From Phaenicophaeus curvirostris (taxonomy: Eukaryota > Chordata > Aves > Cuculiformes > Cuculidae), in the NCBI RefSeq assembly GCF_032191515.1, contig NC_091398.1:27567443-27631442 (forward strand): a DNA stretch of 64,000 bases, in the 5' to 3' direction. Below, piece after piece: positions 25,001 to 37,867 of the stretch (the first letter of the stretch is position 1; each line of letters starts with the position of its first letter). The notes beneath the pieces were generated by a model. It worked only from the letters and a program-made list of their open reading frames with translations, did not search any database and was not told the origin of the DNA. A program made the translations under genes and the position numbers.

Positions 25001-25384
25001 ACAAGAAAACAAGAGGCTATGACATCTCTGCCTTCTCTCTTGATCCTAAGTGATTATTTCTCCCACTTTGTAGGAGGTTGTGAATATAAATATGGCTAAA
25101 TATAGTTTTCCCCTTATTTCCTTATTGTTCCACAGAAGCCGGAATGTTATGTGCTGCATTTAGTATTGCCTGTTTTGCAGACCTGGGTACAAAGTATAAC
25201 ATATTTATTTTCTTCAAAATGATAATTTTTCTTCCCCCCATTCTATTTGTGGACTTCTGGTGAACAGATCACCATTTTCTCAAAGTTATTCTGCATGAGA
25301 ATAATTAGGGGCATTGAACCATGAAGTTTAAGAGGAAAATAGAAGATGAAAGCTAATCTGCTAGGTGTATATAACTTCTTTAGG

Positions 25385-25690
25385 GATGGCATGGAATACT
25401 TCATTGGTCAGGTTTGGGTCATCTGTCCTGTCAGCTTCTCCCAGCAGGTGCAACCCCCCACTTCACCACCATCTCTAGGATGGTCTTGAATTGCATAGTA
25501 ATAGATGTGTGCAATGACCTCTCTGAACACCAGAAGCCTGTTACCTTTGTAATAGCTATCCATCAGGCTTCTCAGTTCTAGGGGCAGTCACTCTCTGAAA
25601 ACTATTGGTAAGCTTCAGCAGCTGAAGCTTTGAAAGAAACTTAGCTGACAATTCAAAGAATATATTCTTCTTTAGCCCAAATCAGAACAG
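25385..25690 (+). mobile_element. Decayed ERV LTR, 3' half (probable)
   Basis: The block starts GGATGGCATGGAATACTTC, followed by ATTGGTCAGGTTTGGGTCA, CTGTCCTGTCAGC and CCCAGCAGGTGCAACCCCCC. This is the same avian LTR phrase seen in the solo LTR at 2888-3571, here on the + strand. It ends near TTTAGCCCAAATCAGAACAG, resembling the usual ending of these LTRs (cagcc.aaaccaggaca). The first half of the LTR, including its TG start, is not recognisable. It is much older than the LTR at 2888 or belongs to another subfamily. A 10-bp-arm palindrome lies inside it at 25610-25630. Confidence 0.52.
25610..25630. repeat. Near-perfect palindrome, 10-bp arms, 1-nt centre
   Basis: AAGCTTCAGC, A, GCTGAAGCTT: both arms pair perfectly around a single central base. 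It lies within the decayed LTR, where it could be an inherited motif or a local inverted duplication. Confidence 0.88.
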
Positions 25691-28600
25691 TGCCCTCTTG
25701 CAAGATCGGCCTTGACAAGTTGGGCAAGTCCATTGTTCCACAGTGATATCTGCTCAGCATAGGATAAAATATGATTCCTTGCTTCTCAGTCCTTTAGGAA
25801 AGGGGCCATATATCTTTCTCTTTCTTCTACTAATAACTGCCTTATGTACTTAAGGACTAAACTGGTGAAGCAGTCTGCTACAATCAATAGGAACTTCACC
25901 TTCTATTAATGTCACAACAATCAAGTGTCATCAGCATGGACAGTCACAGAAAGGAAATTTCAAAGCCACACATATACTGTGGGAAACAGGATTGTAAGGT
26001 AGCATTCCATGAAAGAGACTGCAGAAACAGCACCGTGCAATTTCTCTGGACAAAGCAATAGCTCAAAGAGTTCATAATAATCCATAGGCTTAATATTTGA
26101 TGCAAATAAATCAGTATAGAATTCTGAATAATTAATATGTTTGAGAAACTCTACTCTTCACAGAGATGAGCAAAAATAAAAGGTTAAATTTATCAGACAC
26201 ACTATTGGGAATTCACTGAATTCTGTTCCATGTAAGTGATACAGGCAGACACCTTCCCAGTGCGGATGCACACAGCAGCTTCTGTAGAAATAGTTTAAAC
26301 CTACTAATTCCATAGTTGTCATGAGAACATTGCCATTTAGTACCAGTTGGAGTGGGTGAAATTTTGCTGCTTGCTACTGCAAGCACTTGATCAGACCCTT
26401 TCATGGTAATTTTTAACATAGTCAGAAGCACCTTGGGTTCTTCAGAACAGAAATAAAAGGATTCCAGCTTGCAGTTAAAACTGGGTGATTATTTTTAATT
26501 CCCTTGAGAGAAGCAAATGAAAAAAAGAATTTGTTTTTCATTGACATTTCTGTGATATTTTTTCATAATTTTTCTTTACAGGAATCTCAGGAAGTGAACA
26601 GTGTTCTGGGAAAATGGGTATCTTTAAGAAAAGAAAATAAAAGTTCTAAAGAAGCCAAAAGATTCAGAAGACTATTTGTCCTCAAACAACCTGATTCTCA
26701 GATGTCTTTCATGCCCCTGAAAAAATTTCATTTTGATTTATTTGGCTGCAAGGGAAAGCAGGCTCTGGAACTCCCTTGTTGGCTCTTTCCACTTGGGATG
26801 TTGCTAATGTGGCTCCCGTGAGAGTTGTTGGCCAGTTTTGCAGATACCTGAAGTGCAGATTTATTTTGAAAAAAAGTAGAGCTAGAGAACAAATTATACT
26901 TTTCTGGTATACCTCTTACTCTTTTTTTGCTTAGAGTAAGCTCCCCTTGAAAAGGCTGAAAATAGTAGGTGTTTTGTGTTGGCTGGCATCAAATATGGTG
27001 TGATTCATGACTTGAGCTTATTACGATGATTCTCTTCAATCTCATGGCCTGAAAGCCAGCTTGGAAACAAGGCTGGCAAACACAGAACATCTCTGCCCTA
27101 TTTTTTCTCTCCACGTGGCTGATAATCTTTCTTCTTTCCCTAGAGAAATCTGTCTGGCCATATATAAAACATATTTGATTTCTTTGACTTCATTTGTTTA
27201 CTTGTTGATAAGTCCTTTTAATCAAGCTATTTATTAAATTTGTTTTCTCCAGAAATAGCATGGCATTAACTTGTGACAAATGACATTTCAGCTTGTGACA
27301 TCACTCACTTAAATCAGTTTCAAGTGATTCTGAACAAATTTACGATAATATTAAGCATAGATTTTTTAAAAGAAATATTTTGCTACTCAGTACTTTGCAC
27401 AGTAGTGAGATTTAATTCCTTCCCACCTTACCTTTCTTTGGCAGTGTGCAGTGAACTCAGTGGTTTCAAGGGCTAAACCATTAAGGTTTTTTAAAGAAGA
27501 GATGCAAGAGTTGAATGTAAGAGAATCAAGAAGAAAAGATGATAGAAGCATGTCACAATAATTCCAGGTTCTGAAGGACATGTTAAGGGGAGTAGGTGGG
27601 AAGATCCTTAGTAATCTTTATATATCTGACAGGTATCAAAAAGTAGTTTTTATTAGTGTATCACTCAAGTGCACTCTAATCTTGCTTTGAAGTCTTCATA
27701 ATCTGTAGGGTTTATGCATTAAGATTTTTTTTATCTGTGTGATAGTAAACAATATTTTTAAAAGCATAAACTTCCAGTAGTTTGAGAAATAAAAAGGTAT
27801 ACATTAAAAAAAAGATAAAGCAGTTTGTTGCGACTAAGCAGGGGGTTTCCAAATACAAATATTCACCTTTAAAAGAGTGAAGAGAGTAAGACATCAGCCT
27901 GTGTCTATTTCTCATTGAGTAGGCGGAAAGTCAGACTTGATCCCAAAGAAGGCCACCTCTGGTTTAGGTGTTGATCATGACCCCTGAGTGTCCTTTGCTT
28001 AGTCTAGGACTAATCCTTACTTTGAGGTCCAGAGAGGAGATTTTTTGCACTACTTTTGGCAATGGACACTGATCTCTATCCACCATGGGCAGAAACATTG
28101 GTAGAGGCCCAATTCCTGCATCTTCTTTCCACAAACAGCTTGGACAGGACCCCTGCAAAAGCACAAAAAGTTGAGGCCAGCACTTGAGGTATCGTTTGCA
28201 CTGGGTGCCTGCCAGATAGAAAGACTGACTGAGTACGTTGTGACAGCACTGGATTGGCAGCTTCCCCTGGCCCTCCAGAACGGGCTTAGTGGGCAATTCG
28301 AATGCATTATTTTGTATCAGCAAATTGAATACCCCCCTGCCTCTGGCAGAAAGCTTTTAAACTGCCTGCTCTGTGAACAGGGAGCATTATTTAGTGCAGT
28401 CACATGGAAATGACAGGTCTTTCTTGTTTTCCTGTACTGCAGCTATTCTACTGACTGAAAACTCAGCTTAGCTAAATATTATTCAAGATACTGATATTAT
28501 ACTATACTAGGTTTCAGCTGCGTGATACTACATATATTGAGGCTTCTTCAAAAATATTACATTAAAGAGTAGCTGCACTGTCTACCCCGAAATGTTGTTC

Positions 28601-31600
28601 CCAGATCCCAAGAGATTATGAGAAATTAGAGAAACGTAAGAGTTCCTTTAATAACAATAAAAGCCTAGTTTGATTTTTATGGATTTTTTTTATAATTCAA
28701 AAGTATTCAATTTGTACTTAGATCAGACTTTCTGTATTTTCTCCAAAGTCACAAGGAACAAAATCTATTAAAAGAAGCGAAAAGGCAAGAACAGGAAAAT
28801 AAAGTCAGAAGTTTCCACAGTTTCAAGGCTCTTGTGCTTAAAATATCAAACCCTTCAAAGTATGACTTATGAAAGCCAGAAATTCTAAGCTAGTCTCTGT
28901 TTGGAAAAAAAGAAACCCCATTGAATGATAGATTTTATTAAAAAAAATCAGTACTCATTAAAGAAAGAAATAATAACTATCAATTAACCATTATTATTCC
29001 AATTTCATGTGATTACTACTTTGAATTTATTGGAAAAAAATGGTTTTTCACATATACTGTTTTTATTAAATGATTGTTTTTAACCTGAGGGGATCTTAAA
29101 AATTAGCCACTTTTTTGAATTACCACGTATAAATACCACAGGAAATCTAAACTGTGGCAAAAACCACATGTCTTTGTTATACTATGACATCTGATTTTAG
29201 CCTTCATCTTTGTAGCAGCCTTCATCTTTTGTTCTTATGAACCCACCTCTATCTTTCTTTTAGAACAAAAAGGCACATAATTTTAGACTTCAAAACTCTT
29301 TCTATACATTTCATTTTGGTTTGACTTGCTTCTGCCTTTGTTTCTAAGTCACTGCTCTTGACAAGCAGTCAGTCTTCAGTACAAGCTTTATGATTTATAG
29401 CTTGTATGACTGCATCAAATAAGCCTGTGAGTTTCAGGTTGTTATATCTGTCTTCTCCAGGACTCCAGGATATAAATAAACATGGAACATTTAGACTGAA
29501 TATGGTAATAAAAAGTCACATATCTTGACTTCTGTATTTAACTACTAAAAGGAAGGAAAGAACATTCAATATGTATGGAAATTTTAACTCTAATGTGGAA
29601 ATTTTATTTATCGATACCCTGATAGGCTTTTAAGACTTTTACAAGTATGAACAAACAGAAATAATACTGAACTCAAATGCTGTTCTGAAACTCATTTCAG
29701 AGGTGAGACAACATTGATAAAAATGAAAGTACTGCTGGTAGAAGGATGACTTTACATGTTGGAAGAATCCACAACCACTATTAGCTTTAGGATTTGATAT
29801 GCTCTCCTCTTTATTTTCCACATGAAACTGTTTCGTGTGAAATAGCAGTTCTGCTGCCTTCTTGGGATTAATTTGTTACGGAAAGGCTGAGTTCTGCCGT
29901 ATCCCCCAGGTTGGGTAACTGTCTAACTGCTGCATTATTCCCTGACGGTCAATAGTACGGTAGATGATGGGGGATAATTTAATTACTGGAACAGTATATG
30001 TTTGCATGCATTTGTTTTAAGCAAAATAAATAAGCTTATAATAAAAAGTCAATATAAAAGGACGATACCTGAGACACATCTCCTGTTATCTCTTCGGGAA
30101 ATACATCCTATGGCCATAAATACTGTATTTCTGGCTCATCTTCCAAATACAGTTAAATCTAGAGAGTGTTATCTATACAGCTGTTCCTCTCACTTAAGCA
30201 AAGTTCAAATTATATTCCTTAGAGAGAGTTAAAGATGAGCTGAGAAACAAAAAATGCATCAAAAACGTAAGACTTTTTTGGCAGTGAGAACAGAGAAAAA
30301 AATGTGGAATTTGAGTAACACTTTTAAAAATATGCATTTTCCATATAAAAGTCCCAAGAAAAATTCCACTCTGAAAGACCAAATTGAGATTAATTTCCAG
30401 TTTGCTCCCTGCCAGAATGTCAGTTGCATCTTTTGACCTCTTCAGCTATAGATTTCCCTAGTCTAGGAAATGTTGACTCTTTGGAAAGGTAATGAAGGAA
30501 TAAAGTTATCCAAGGAATAAAGTTATCCAAGGAATAAAGTTAGCATAGGAAGGCAGCTGAACTAACGGCAGGAAACTAGCCAAGCAGTCAATCAGCTTCT
30601 TGTAATTGTTATCTAAACTTCTGACAAGCCTTGGTCTTGTTGGCTATTCCCAGTCAGTAGAAACTATTACGTGTTCATAAAAATTTTCTATCACTTGCAA
30701 TGAATTTTCGGTGACTGATGTTATAGTAGGGACCTTCAGGGAGGAGAGTGTTGGAAGAGGAAAAGTAAAGAGAAGGCTATATTCTTGCACTAGCTAAATT
30801 TTCCATGCCATTTGCCTCCCAAATTACTACTATTTTTTGCTGTAAATTCCCTCATTATAAAGTGTTTGGAGGCTGTCTATGCCATGGGAACTACAGCTAC
30901 TGATAAAGACGGAGAAGTGAGCTTTCTAGTTGCATTCTGCTTTCTTCAGGGCATCCAAATTGCAGATAAGTGGGATTTTTTTCCATTAAAGGACTTTTAG
31001 TTGTGTAAGTAGAAACTCAGAAAGTGTTAGAAATAACAGATAAAGAAACAAAGGATTCTATGGGCGAAATATTAAATAATAGAAATACTGATAAAAAAAC
31101 TCTGATTAAACATTTCTCTGGCAAAATGTCTGTGGTAATAGAGTAGCTTTTTTACAGAATGTGTTTGCCCAGGATGTTTAGCTTCCAGTGTTTTCAAATC
31201 TCTTTATTTTTAGTAAAAATATGTCTTTAAGAACTGACAGAAATGGTTATAAATAGTTTTTCCTAGGAGAAAAAATTCAATCCAGAATCAAATAACATCA
31301 CAGAGGTCTGAGAGTGCAGAGAAAACGTCAGTCCTTCTTCAAGCGTAAAAAAAAAAATAAAATTCATAATACTCATAAATTAGGGATTCTAAACCAATAT
31401 CATTTTCCATTCCTAAAAGTGTTTTCAACTTTGTGACTTTTTAAACTGAAGAACTGTCAAGAAGAAACATCTTAGTTAATCCATTGCATTTGTATCTCTG
31501 TAAAAGATGTTGAATTCAGAGTATTGATTTACTGTATATAAAAAAAAGCCCTTAAAAAGCCCTTGTATTCTCTGTAAACATTTTACTTTTTAAACCTTCT

Positions 31601-34170
31601 AACTTCAAGGCTTTATTGTATAGCAGATTTAAATCTGACATTTGGAGTAAATTTCAAGAGAGCTCAGAAGAACTTGAGCTCTACAAGTCTGTGGTACCCT
31701 TTAAGATCTAACAGCCGACTCATTCTAGTCCAGATCTGTATCAAAGAAAGCAGAGCTGGGTAATTTGATGCTCTTTTTAGATTTGTGGGCTGTTTCATCC
31801 AATCAGTATAATCATTACAGTGATATGGACAAAAAAACCCTCCTATTGCATGTTGTACAACACGTCTGCCACACTAACATAATAACAAATGTGTGGCTCC
31901 AATGATGTGGTGCAATTTGGATTACTTCATGTGGTGTTAGCACACATAAACAATTATACTAAACTTTCTAAAAGATGTTACATTAAAATAGCAGTATGCC
32001 AACCTGTGCAAACTGTAAACCCGTCAAGCAAGTCAATAGTGTGTTTTATCAGCCCTGCCTCTTCCTATGAGCTGTGCGATATTTCATGCCCCTTCCAAAA
32101 CCTTCCACAGCCTTCATCTATTCACCAATCTCTGTGACCGACCATGTGCCCTATTATCCAGCAACTGTCTTCACATTAGACTGCAGTCAGCATTTAACAC
32201 AGGAATCAGAGAGACACTTGCACAGCAGCAAATCTATCCCATTATTTTTTTTTATTTAAAGCTCTCTGTTACCAATTCCAACCTCTCATGCACTCAATGC
32301 TGGCCTTATCCCAGTGCATCTGATGCTTTTTCCTTGGTATGACAACACTTTCTTAGTTTTCCATAGCTACAAAGTCAATATAGTTGTAACTGCAGGTATA
32401 TAAGTTTCGAGATACTCAGTTGTTTTTTAATTCTTTTTGATTCATCTGATTTGTAACTCTGCAAAATGAAAAGAACAGTGCCTTGCTTGTTGAATTGTTT
32501 GTGCTTTAGAGAGGAAAATATTTGTGACTGTTATCCTGGCCTCCCTCCTGTTATTTTGACTCCACTATGTGCTGGAGAAATTGTTTCTGTTTGTATATCT
32601 GGGTTTTGCAAAACTAGTATTTAGGCAGAGGAAATATCAAGCAAAAAGGTGGTTTCTTTATGGTTTTCATTTGATTTTTTGTTTTGATTATTTTGTGTAT
32701 TCGGCATCTCACTAGCTTTCCAACAAAAAGTTTATAGATTTCTGAGTTTGCTTGTTTGTGAGAAAAGGTGATTGTTTCATCACACTTCTATAATTCAGCT
32801 GAAAAAGATATTCCTGTGTCATAAAAATAACAATGTAGATACAATTTGGGTGGTGGTAGAGTAAAATATGGCAGAACAAAGTGAAGACCTCCCTGATGCC
32901 AAACAGCGTGTTACTGCTTACCTCAGTTTCCCTAGTTATTCAAATGTAGCGTAATGTTTCTCCCTCTTCACTAATACTGATAATATAGAGGCTTAAAACC
33001 TTAGCAATCCGTGGGTTGGAAAGCACTGTTACAGAATTGTGTATTTTCTTGAAAATGAATCCTTCAAAAGCAAAATAATTGGTCATTCTTAGTTACAAAT
33101 GACAGAAATAAAAGGAATGGTACTTTTAGTTATTTCTGAATAATTGATTTCAGCTCAGAAAATGTCTCTCCTGTTCATATTTGACCATCAAGATATCTAC
33201 CATTTATCTACGGATTTTTCTTTTTGTTTCTGTGGTAATCGCAGTGTACATGTGTATCTAGTGTACATTGTGCATCTTTGATCACTGTTCAGCTGCCATC
33301 TCAGTGGGCAGAGAGGGAAGTGGCTTCCTTGTGCAAAAGATTGATCTTTTGCTGATTTGTGAGTTATTATATTGACATCGGTTACAAAAGCATGAGAAGT
33401 TTCTAAAGATGACCAAAATCAATTACTCAATTACTCCTTTTAACAACAGTATCATGGGAATGACTAGCTGTGACTTAAAAACAAAAAAACCCAAAACCAA
33501 AACCAAACCACAGCCAGATGAAATTATGTTTGAAGTGAAATAAGAAAGATTTGCTTGTAGCCTATCATTATCTTCTGTGTCTGGAATCCTGTCTGTCTAA
33601 TGGCAGAAAATATGAGCAATAGGATACTCATTCCAGATACTATTTGACGTTGCATTTTCTTTCATCAATACAGACTACCAGCTGTCAGACGCTCTTCACA
33701 AAGAACTGGATCCCCCAGTAATTACTTTTATTACGACTACTAGAAGCCCCTTGTCAGGCCCAAAATTTGGTTTAGAGTTTGGTTTAGAAGACCTAACAAA
33801 TTTACCTGAAATTATGCTTATATATTCATGGGGATTAAGGGTGAAATGAACATTCAGATCCCACAGATACAGGTAGAAAAAACACCACTAATGTCATTAT
33901 AACTTGGACTGGACTGTTAAAAAACCTCTCATGTGAAAACAGAACATTCTACTCATCCCTACAAGAAAAAATGCCTCTGGAATTTTTCTGCCTGAAAAAA
34001 TGGTGATTGAACTTCCGGAGCTTTTTTTTTTCTGCTTTTCACACACTGTACCTCATCTACAGTTATCATGCATAGCCAAATATGAACCAGTTCTGGATAT
34101 GTGTGCTTCATATTGCTATGTTATTCAGAATGAAACATTACTCTGTAATTATATATTTATATTTAGAATC
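25691..34170. other. Unique AT-rich DNA, no gene seen
   Basis: No gene is supported. The stretch 27910-28420 is somewhat richer in G+C and has overlapping open frames of 80-119 codons on both strands, but none resembles a known protein. It could be an unrecognised old repeat or conserved non-coding DNA. A 13-mer (AGCCTTCATCTTT) is repeated 18 bp apart at 29199 and 29217. A 17-bp minisatellite lies at 30495-30542. Confidence 0.55.
30495..30542 (+). repeat. 17-bp tandem repeat, about 2.8 copies
   Basis: AAGGAATAAAGTTATCC is repeated at 30495-30511, 30512-30528 and 30529-30542 (partial). The copies are identical as far as they run, so the array is recent or actively slipping. It may be length-polymorphic between individuals. 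Confidence 0.93.
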
Positions 34171-34545
34171 GTAGAACAGTTTGCGTTGGAAGGAACCTTT
34201 AAAAGTCCTCTAGTCCAACCCCCTTGCAATAAGCAAGGATATCTTCAACCAGATCAGGCTGTTCAGAGCCCTGTACAACCTGTACTTAAAGATTTCCAGG
34301 GATGAGACATCTGACACCTCGCTAGGCAATCTGTTCTAGCATTTTGCCCTCCTCATTGTAAAAAACTTCTTTCTCATAAGGCCTCTTTAGGTATTGAAAG
34401 GCCACAACATGGTCTCCATAGAGCTTTCTCTCCTCCAGGCTGAACAACTCTCTCAGACTTTTCTCACGGAAGAGATGTTCCACCCCTCTGATCACTTTTT
34501 GGTTCTCCCTGGACCCGTTCCAACAGGTATTTCCTGCACTGATAT
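34171..34545 (-). mobile_element. CR1 LINE 3' fragment
   Basis: From the left: AGAATCGTAGAACAG (a degenerate octamer tail), GTTGGAAGGAACC, CTAGTCCAACCCCC, CCAGGGATGAGACATC, CTTTCTCATAAGGCC, and TCTCTCCTCCAGGCTGAAC. This is the order of a CR1 3' end in minus orientation. Minus-strand frames show remnants of the ORF2 C-terminal region (a RGVEHLF...LRELFSLEERK-like stretch near 34480-34420). The right edge is the 5' truncation, near the phrase GACCCGTTCCAACAGG. Moderately diverged. Confidence 0.93.
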
Positions 34546-35974
34546 AGGTCAAAGACTTTTCTTACAGTTTTGCAATGAATGTGATACATAAAAGGATACT
34601 GTAGATTTGATTAATAGTGCAATTTGAGGTGATTATAATGGGAAGACTAGTTTGTATAAATGAACTATATATACAAAAAGTCTTCATCCTTTGAAAGCAC
34701 AATGACTAATTCTTTCACCTAGAATGAAAGGACTCTAGAAATAGAAAAGTTTCATTAGCACTTCTTCCCTAATCTCTCACAACAACCATCAGCTGCCTAC
34801 TAAGTGAGTGGGTGGAGGAAGTATTCTGAAAGTCCCTCAAAAATCAATTAAATAAATTAATAAATTCAGTAGATGTTGAATCATCTGGAGTGAGCAATGA
34901 AGTGGGAACACAAAATATTCTGCAAAACTTAAACTTGCCTAGAAAGTCCTAAAACAGGCCTCGCATCCCAAAAGTGCACAGGTCTCTCCCATTCAAATTT
35001 GCCTTGTTCCCACCTTGAAACTCTTAGAAGCAAAACATTATAATATCTTAGTGCAACAGTTATAGGCATAATACTAAAAAAGCTTTTTAGTAATGGGAAT
35101 AGGTGACCAGTGAGGGATTGCCAAGGGATACGCAGGATCTAAAAAAGTTAGACGGGCATCTGTCAGGGGAGACTTGGGTAGAGCCAGTCCTTCTCTTACC
35201 TTACCTCTCTTATCCTCTAAAATGAAATTAGTTATATCAGTTGACTTGCAACATAGCGTTCTCTTGAGCATTCGTATCACCTACCAAGACCCTGAATTTT
35301 AAACAGCTTTCATTTATTATTCTCATGTTCATCTAATTTAGACGGCTCCATGACTGCTTGTGTATTACATGTGACCTGAATCCTTGTTAACTCAAAATAA
35401 TCTTTACCAGTTTTCCTTTTTCTTTTCTAACCCATACACAAATATCAAATTTCCTTTCTCTTCACCAGGCAAATTTGCAAAAATAGTAATTTTGTGAAAG
35501 CAATTTCATGATCCTTGTCTTATGAGCTTACTTGCTTGTTGGTTCTGGATTTAGTTTTATTGCTCTTCAGCATAGACAGTTGACCTTATTTTTACAACTT
35601 TACTCCCCAAACAATTTATCTTTTAAAATTCTAAAGTAATTCCCATTTAATTTCATACACATTATTGTCGTTAGATACTAAGCACTAGACAAAGTAAGAT
35701 TAATCTTCTTTAAGGAAAAAATAAAGTAAGAGAAATATTGTTCTATTGAAGCTATTATCAGCCAACTTGCATATTTTCCCCTAACCCTTGCATTCTGAAA
35801 GCTCAAAAAATATGGTATCTAATGTTTCCTAACTAGAATGGGCTGCGTTTAATGCATAAAATTATCACAGAAACAAGATAGCAAAATTAATTACTTTTGT
35901 CCAGCACCTTAGTGCTAGATGTTTTAAATTTATCATGCATATGATTTATTCTGAACTCATGTTTTTAGTGCATT

Positions 35975-36030
35975 ATGGAGACAATGGTTATCTCAGATTC
36001 TCCAAAGCACAAATTCAAAACTAATAATAA
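35975..36030 (+). repeat. Dispersed duplicate, copy 1
   Basis: It contains TCTCAGATTCTCC, AAGCACAAATTCAAAAC and AATAATA in the same order and spacing as copy 2 at 37327-37379 (TCTCAGATCCTCC, AAGCACAAATCCAAAAC, AATAATA). The shared part extends left into ATG.AGACAA. About 80-90% of positions agree by eye, with small gaps. The similarity fades on both sides. It is probably two fragments of an old dispersed repeat, or one local duplication. Confidence 0.75.
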
Positions 36031-37326
36031 GTTATGTAAATTTAGGGTCGTTATTGTCCTGAAATTATACTGTAATAGACAAGTCAGTTAAGCATGTGTT
36101 TAAACTTACACTTTTTCAGCAAATAATGTCACCTTAACTTCTGGCAAAATTTAAAGTTAAACATAAATGTAGGTAATGAGTCTTCAGGCTTCTGTAAGAA
36201 GATTAATTAAAACCTGGTAATGAATGAGACTATTCTGATAGTAAATATTTAGTATCAAATCAAGCATTCCTATGTTTTGGACACCTTTTCTTTTCTTTTC
36301 TTTTTATTGTTTCCTTTTGCACGCCTACTTTTAATTATCATCAAATTAAAACTTATGGATGAAGAAAAATTCACATCCTATACTTCTTCTTTGGGTTGGG
36401 AATTCTTTTTTTCCTCGTAGAAGGTAATTCCCAGAGGATTCACAGGATCTCAACTGAGATCACCATGTCACCTTGAAAATGAGAGGTCTGATCTCAGAAT
36501 AGAGTATCCAGCTCTTGCTCACTGCTGAGCGAAATCTAATTAACTGTGATTGGAAATAGGATTATGTTTACAGATCTGCTACTAGGTCTTAATTTAGTAC
36601 AGGTGTCAAAGAATTTACTACATAATGTGCATGGGAGCAACTAGTTTTCACTAAAAAATATGAAAAAGGAATACCAACGGGACAAAGATGAAGAAGCAGC
36701 CATGTTTCCATTTCAATTTATTAATGTTACACCTCTTCAGAGGGCAGTATACATATCATCAAGTATTAGTTCAGAAATGTAATACTGACTGTTAGGAAAC
36801 TAACTCTCTTTGTGGGTGCGATCTGATATCTAACCGATGTGTTTATAGTTTCAAAGTCTGAGAGGGTCTGTGCTGACTAAAAAGGTTTTGCTGCATGCTT
36901 CATTATTGTTGAGGAGGGATGGGACTTCTGGGCACAGGAGGAGTTCCCGTAATGCAGGAAAGCTTAGAAAATTTCCTACAAAAACATTTCTATCTATACA
37001 TGATATGAGCAGGAAAATCAGGAGAGTGCAGCCGTTTTGAGGTTTTAGATTTGGAAGAGATTAGGTTATGATTTGGATAAGGTCAAGACTGACAAAGTGA
37101 AAAGATTTCTGAAAGTAGATCGTTGTTTCATATCAGAAAACAGTACTTGATAGAAAGAAGTTGAAGGCTGTTTTATACCAAGGATAGGATGCCTATTTCA
37201 GACAAGGGTAGTTTAATTGTTGGAGCAATTAATCTAGAGATACAGTGAATTCTTAATCCCTGGAAATCAGAGACTGGAAACCTTTTGAAAACTAGATCAA
37301 TTCAGAACCATAATCTTGCTATAGAA

Positions 37327-37379
37327 ATGCAGACAAGTTGTCTCAGATCCTCCCAAGCACAAATCCAAAACAAATAATA
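37327..37379 (+). repeat. Dispersed duplicate, copy 2
   Basis: This is the partner of the segment at 35975-36030, in the same orientation and 1.35 kb away. I recognise no family. No LTR-like TG...CA ends or inverted termini were seen around either copy. Confidence 0.75.
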
Positions 37380-37867
37380 CTTAAACTAGTCAAACTCTTG
37401 CTTGACTAATTCTTATGTTATATGTAAGAAGTTCAAGGAAATTATTAGCTGACATCTCAGTATTTAAAAATTGTTAATCTGAATTGCTACTTTACATCAT
37501 TGTTTGGCTCTATTAACATATAAATTATCAGATTATCATCTAGAATTCTTTATTTTATTTAAGTAAAAACATCTGTTCATTATTTATTGGAATATGGTCT
37601 CTAAAAACGAATGTTCCGATTTCCGAAATGATATGTCAGAGGCTGAAATCGAATTTACAGCTACCAGAAATCCAGCCCAGTAGTGACATGCCCTTACACT
37701 GTATTTACTAAACCTGGCAGCTCAACAGCTGAGAACCACCATGGACAAATGAGCCAAAATATGGTCAGGCAGGTAATATCTTTTGAGAACTAGTGTACTG
37801 AAAACTTCATACTTCTTCACTCTACATATTTTTTCACAGAAATGTACGACTTATGCTCTTTTTATTG

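Larger units (their letters stand above)
15599..25384. other. Unique AT-rich DNA with two exon-like segments
   Basis: No gene can be asserted. Within it are a perfect hairpin (16343-16367), a telomere-like motif (16708-16725), and two segments bounded by strong splice-like motifs (20466-20600 and 22017-22093, both +). A short sequence near 18615-18660 slightly resembles the MIR core but is too short to call. Other open frames are short and overlap on both strands. Confidence 0.5.
34546..37867. other. Unique AT-rich DNA holding an unexplained duplicated segment
   Basis: No gene seen. The notable content is a duplicated segment of about 55 bp at 35975-36030 and 37327-37379. A (CTTTT)n tract lies at 36284-36305. 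The stretch between the two copies does not look like retroviral or LINE sequence. Confidence 0.5.
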
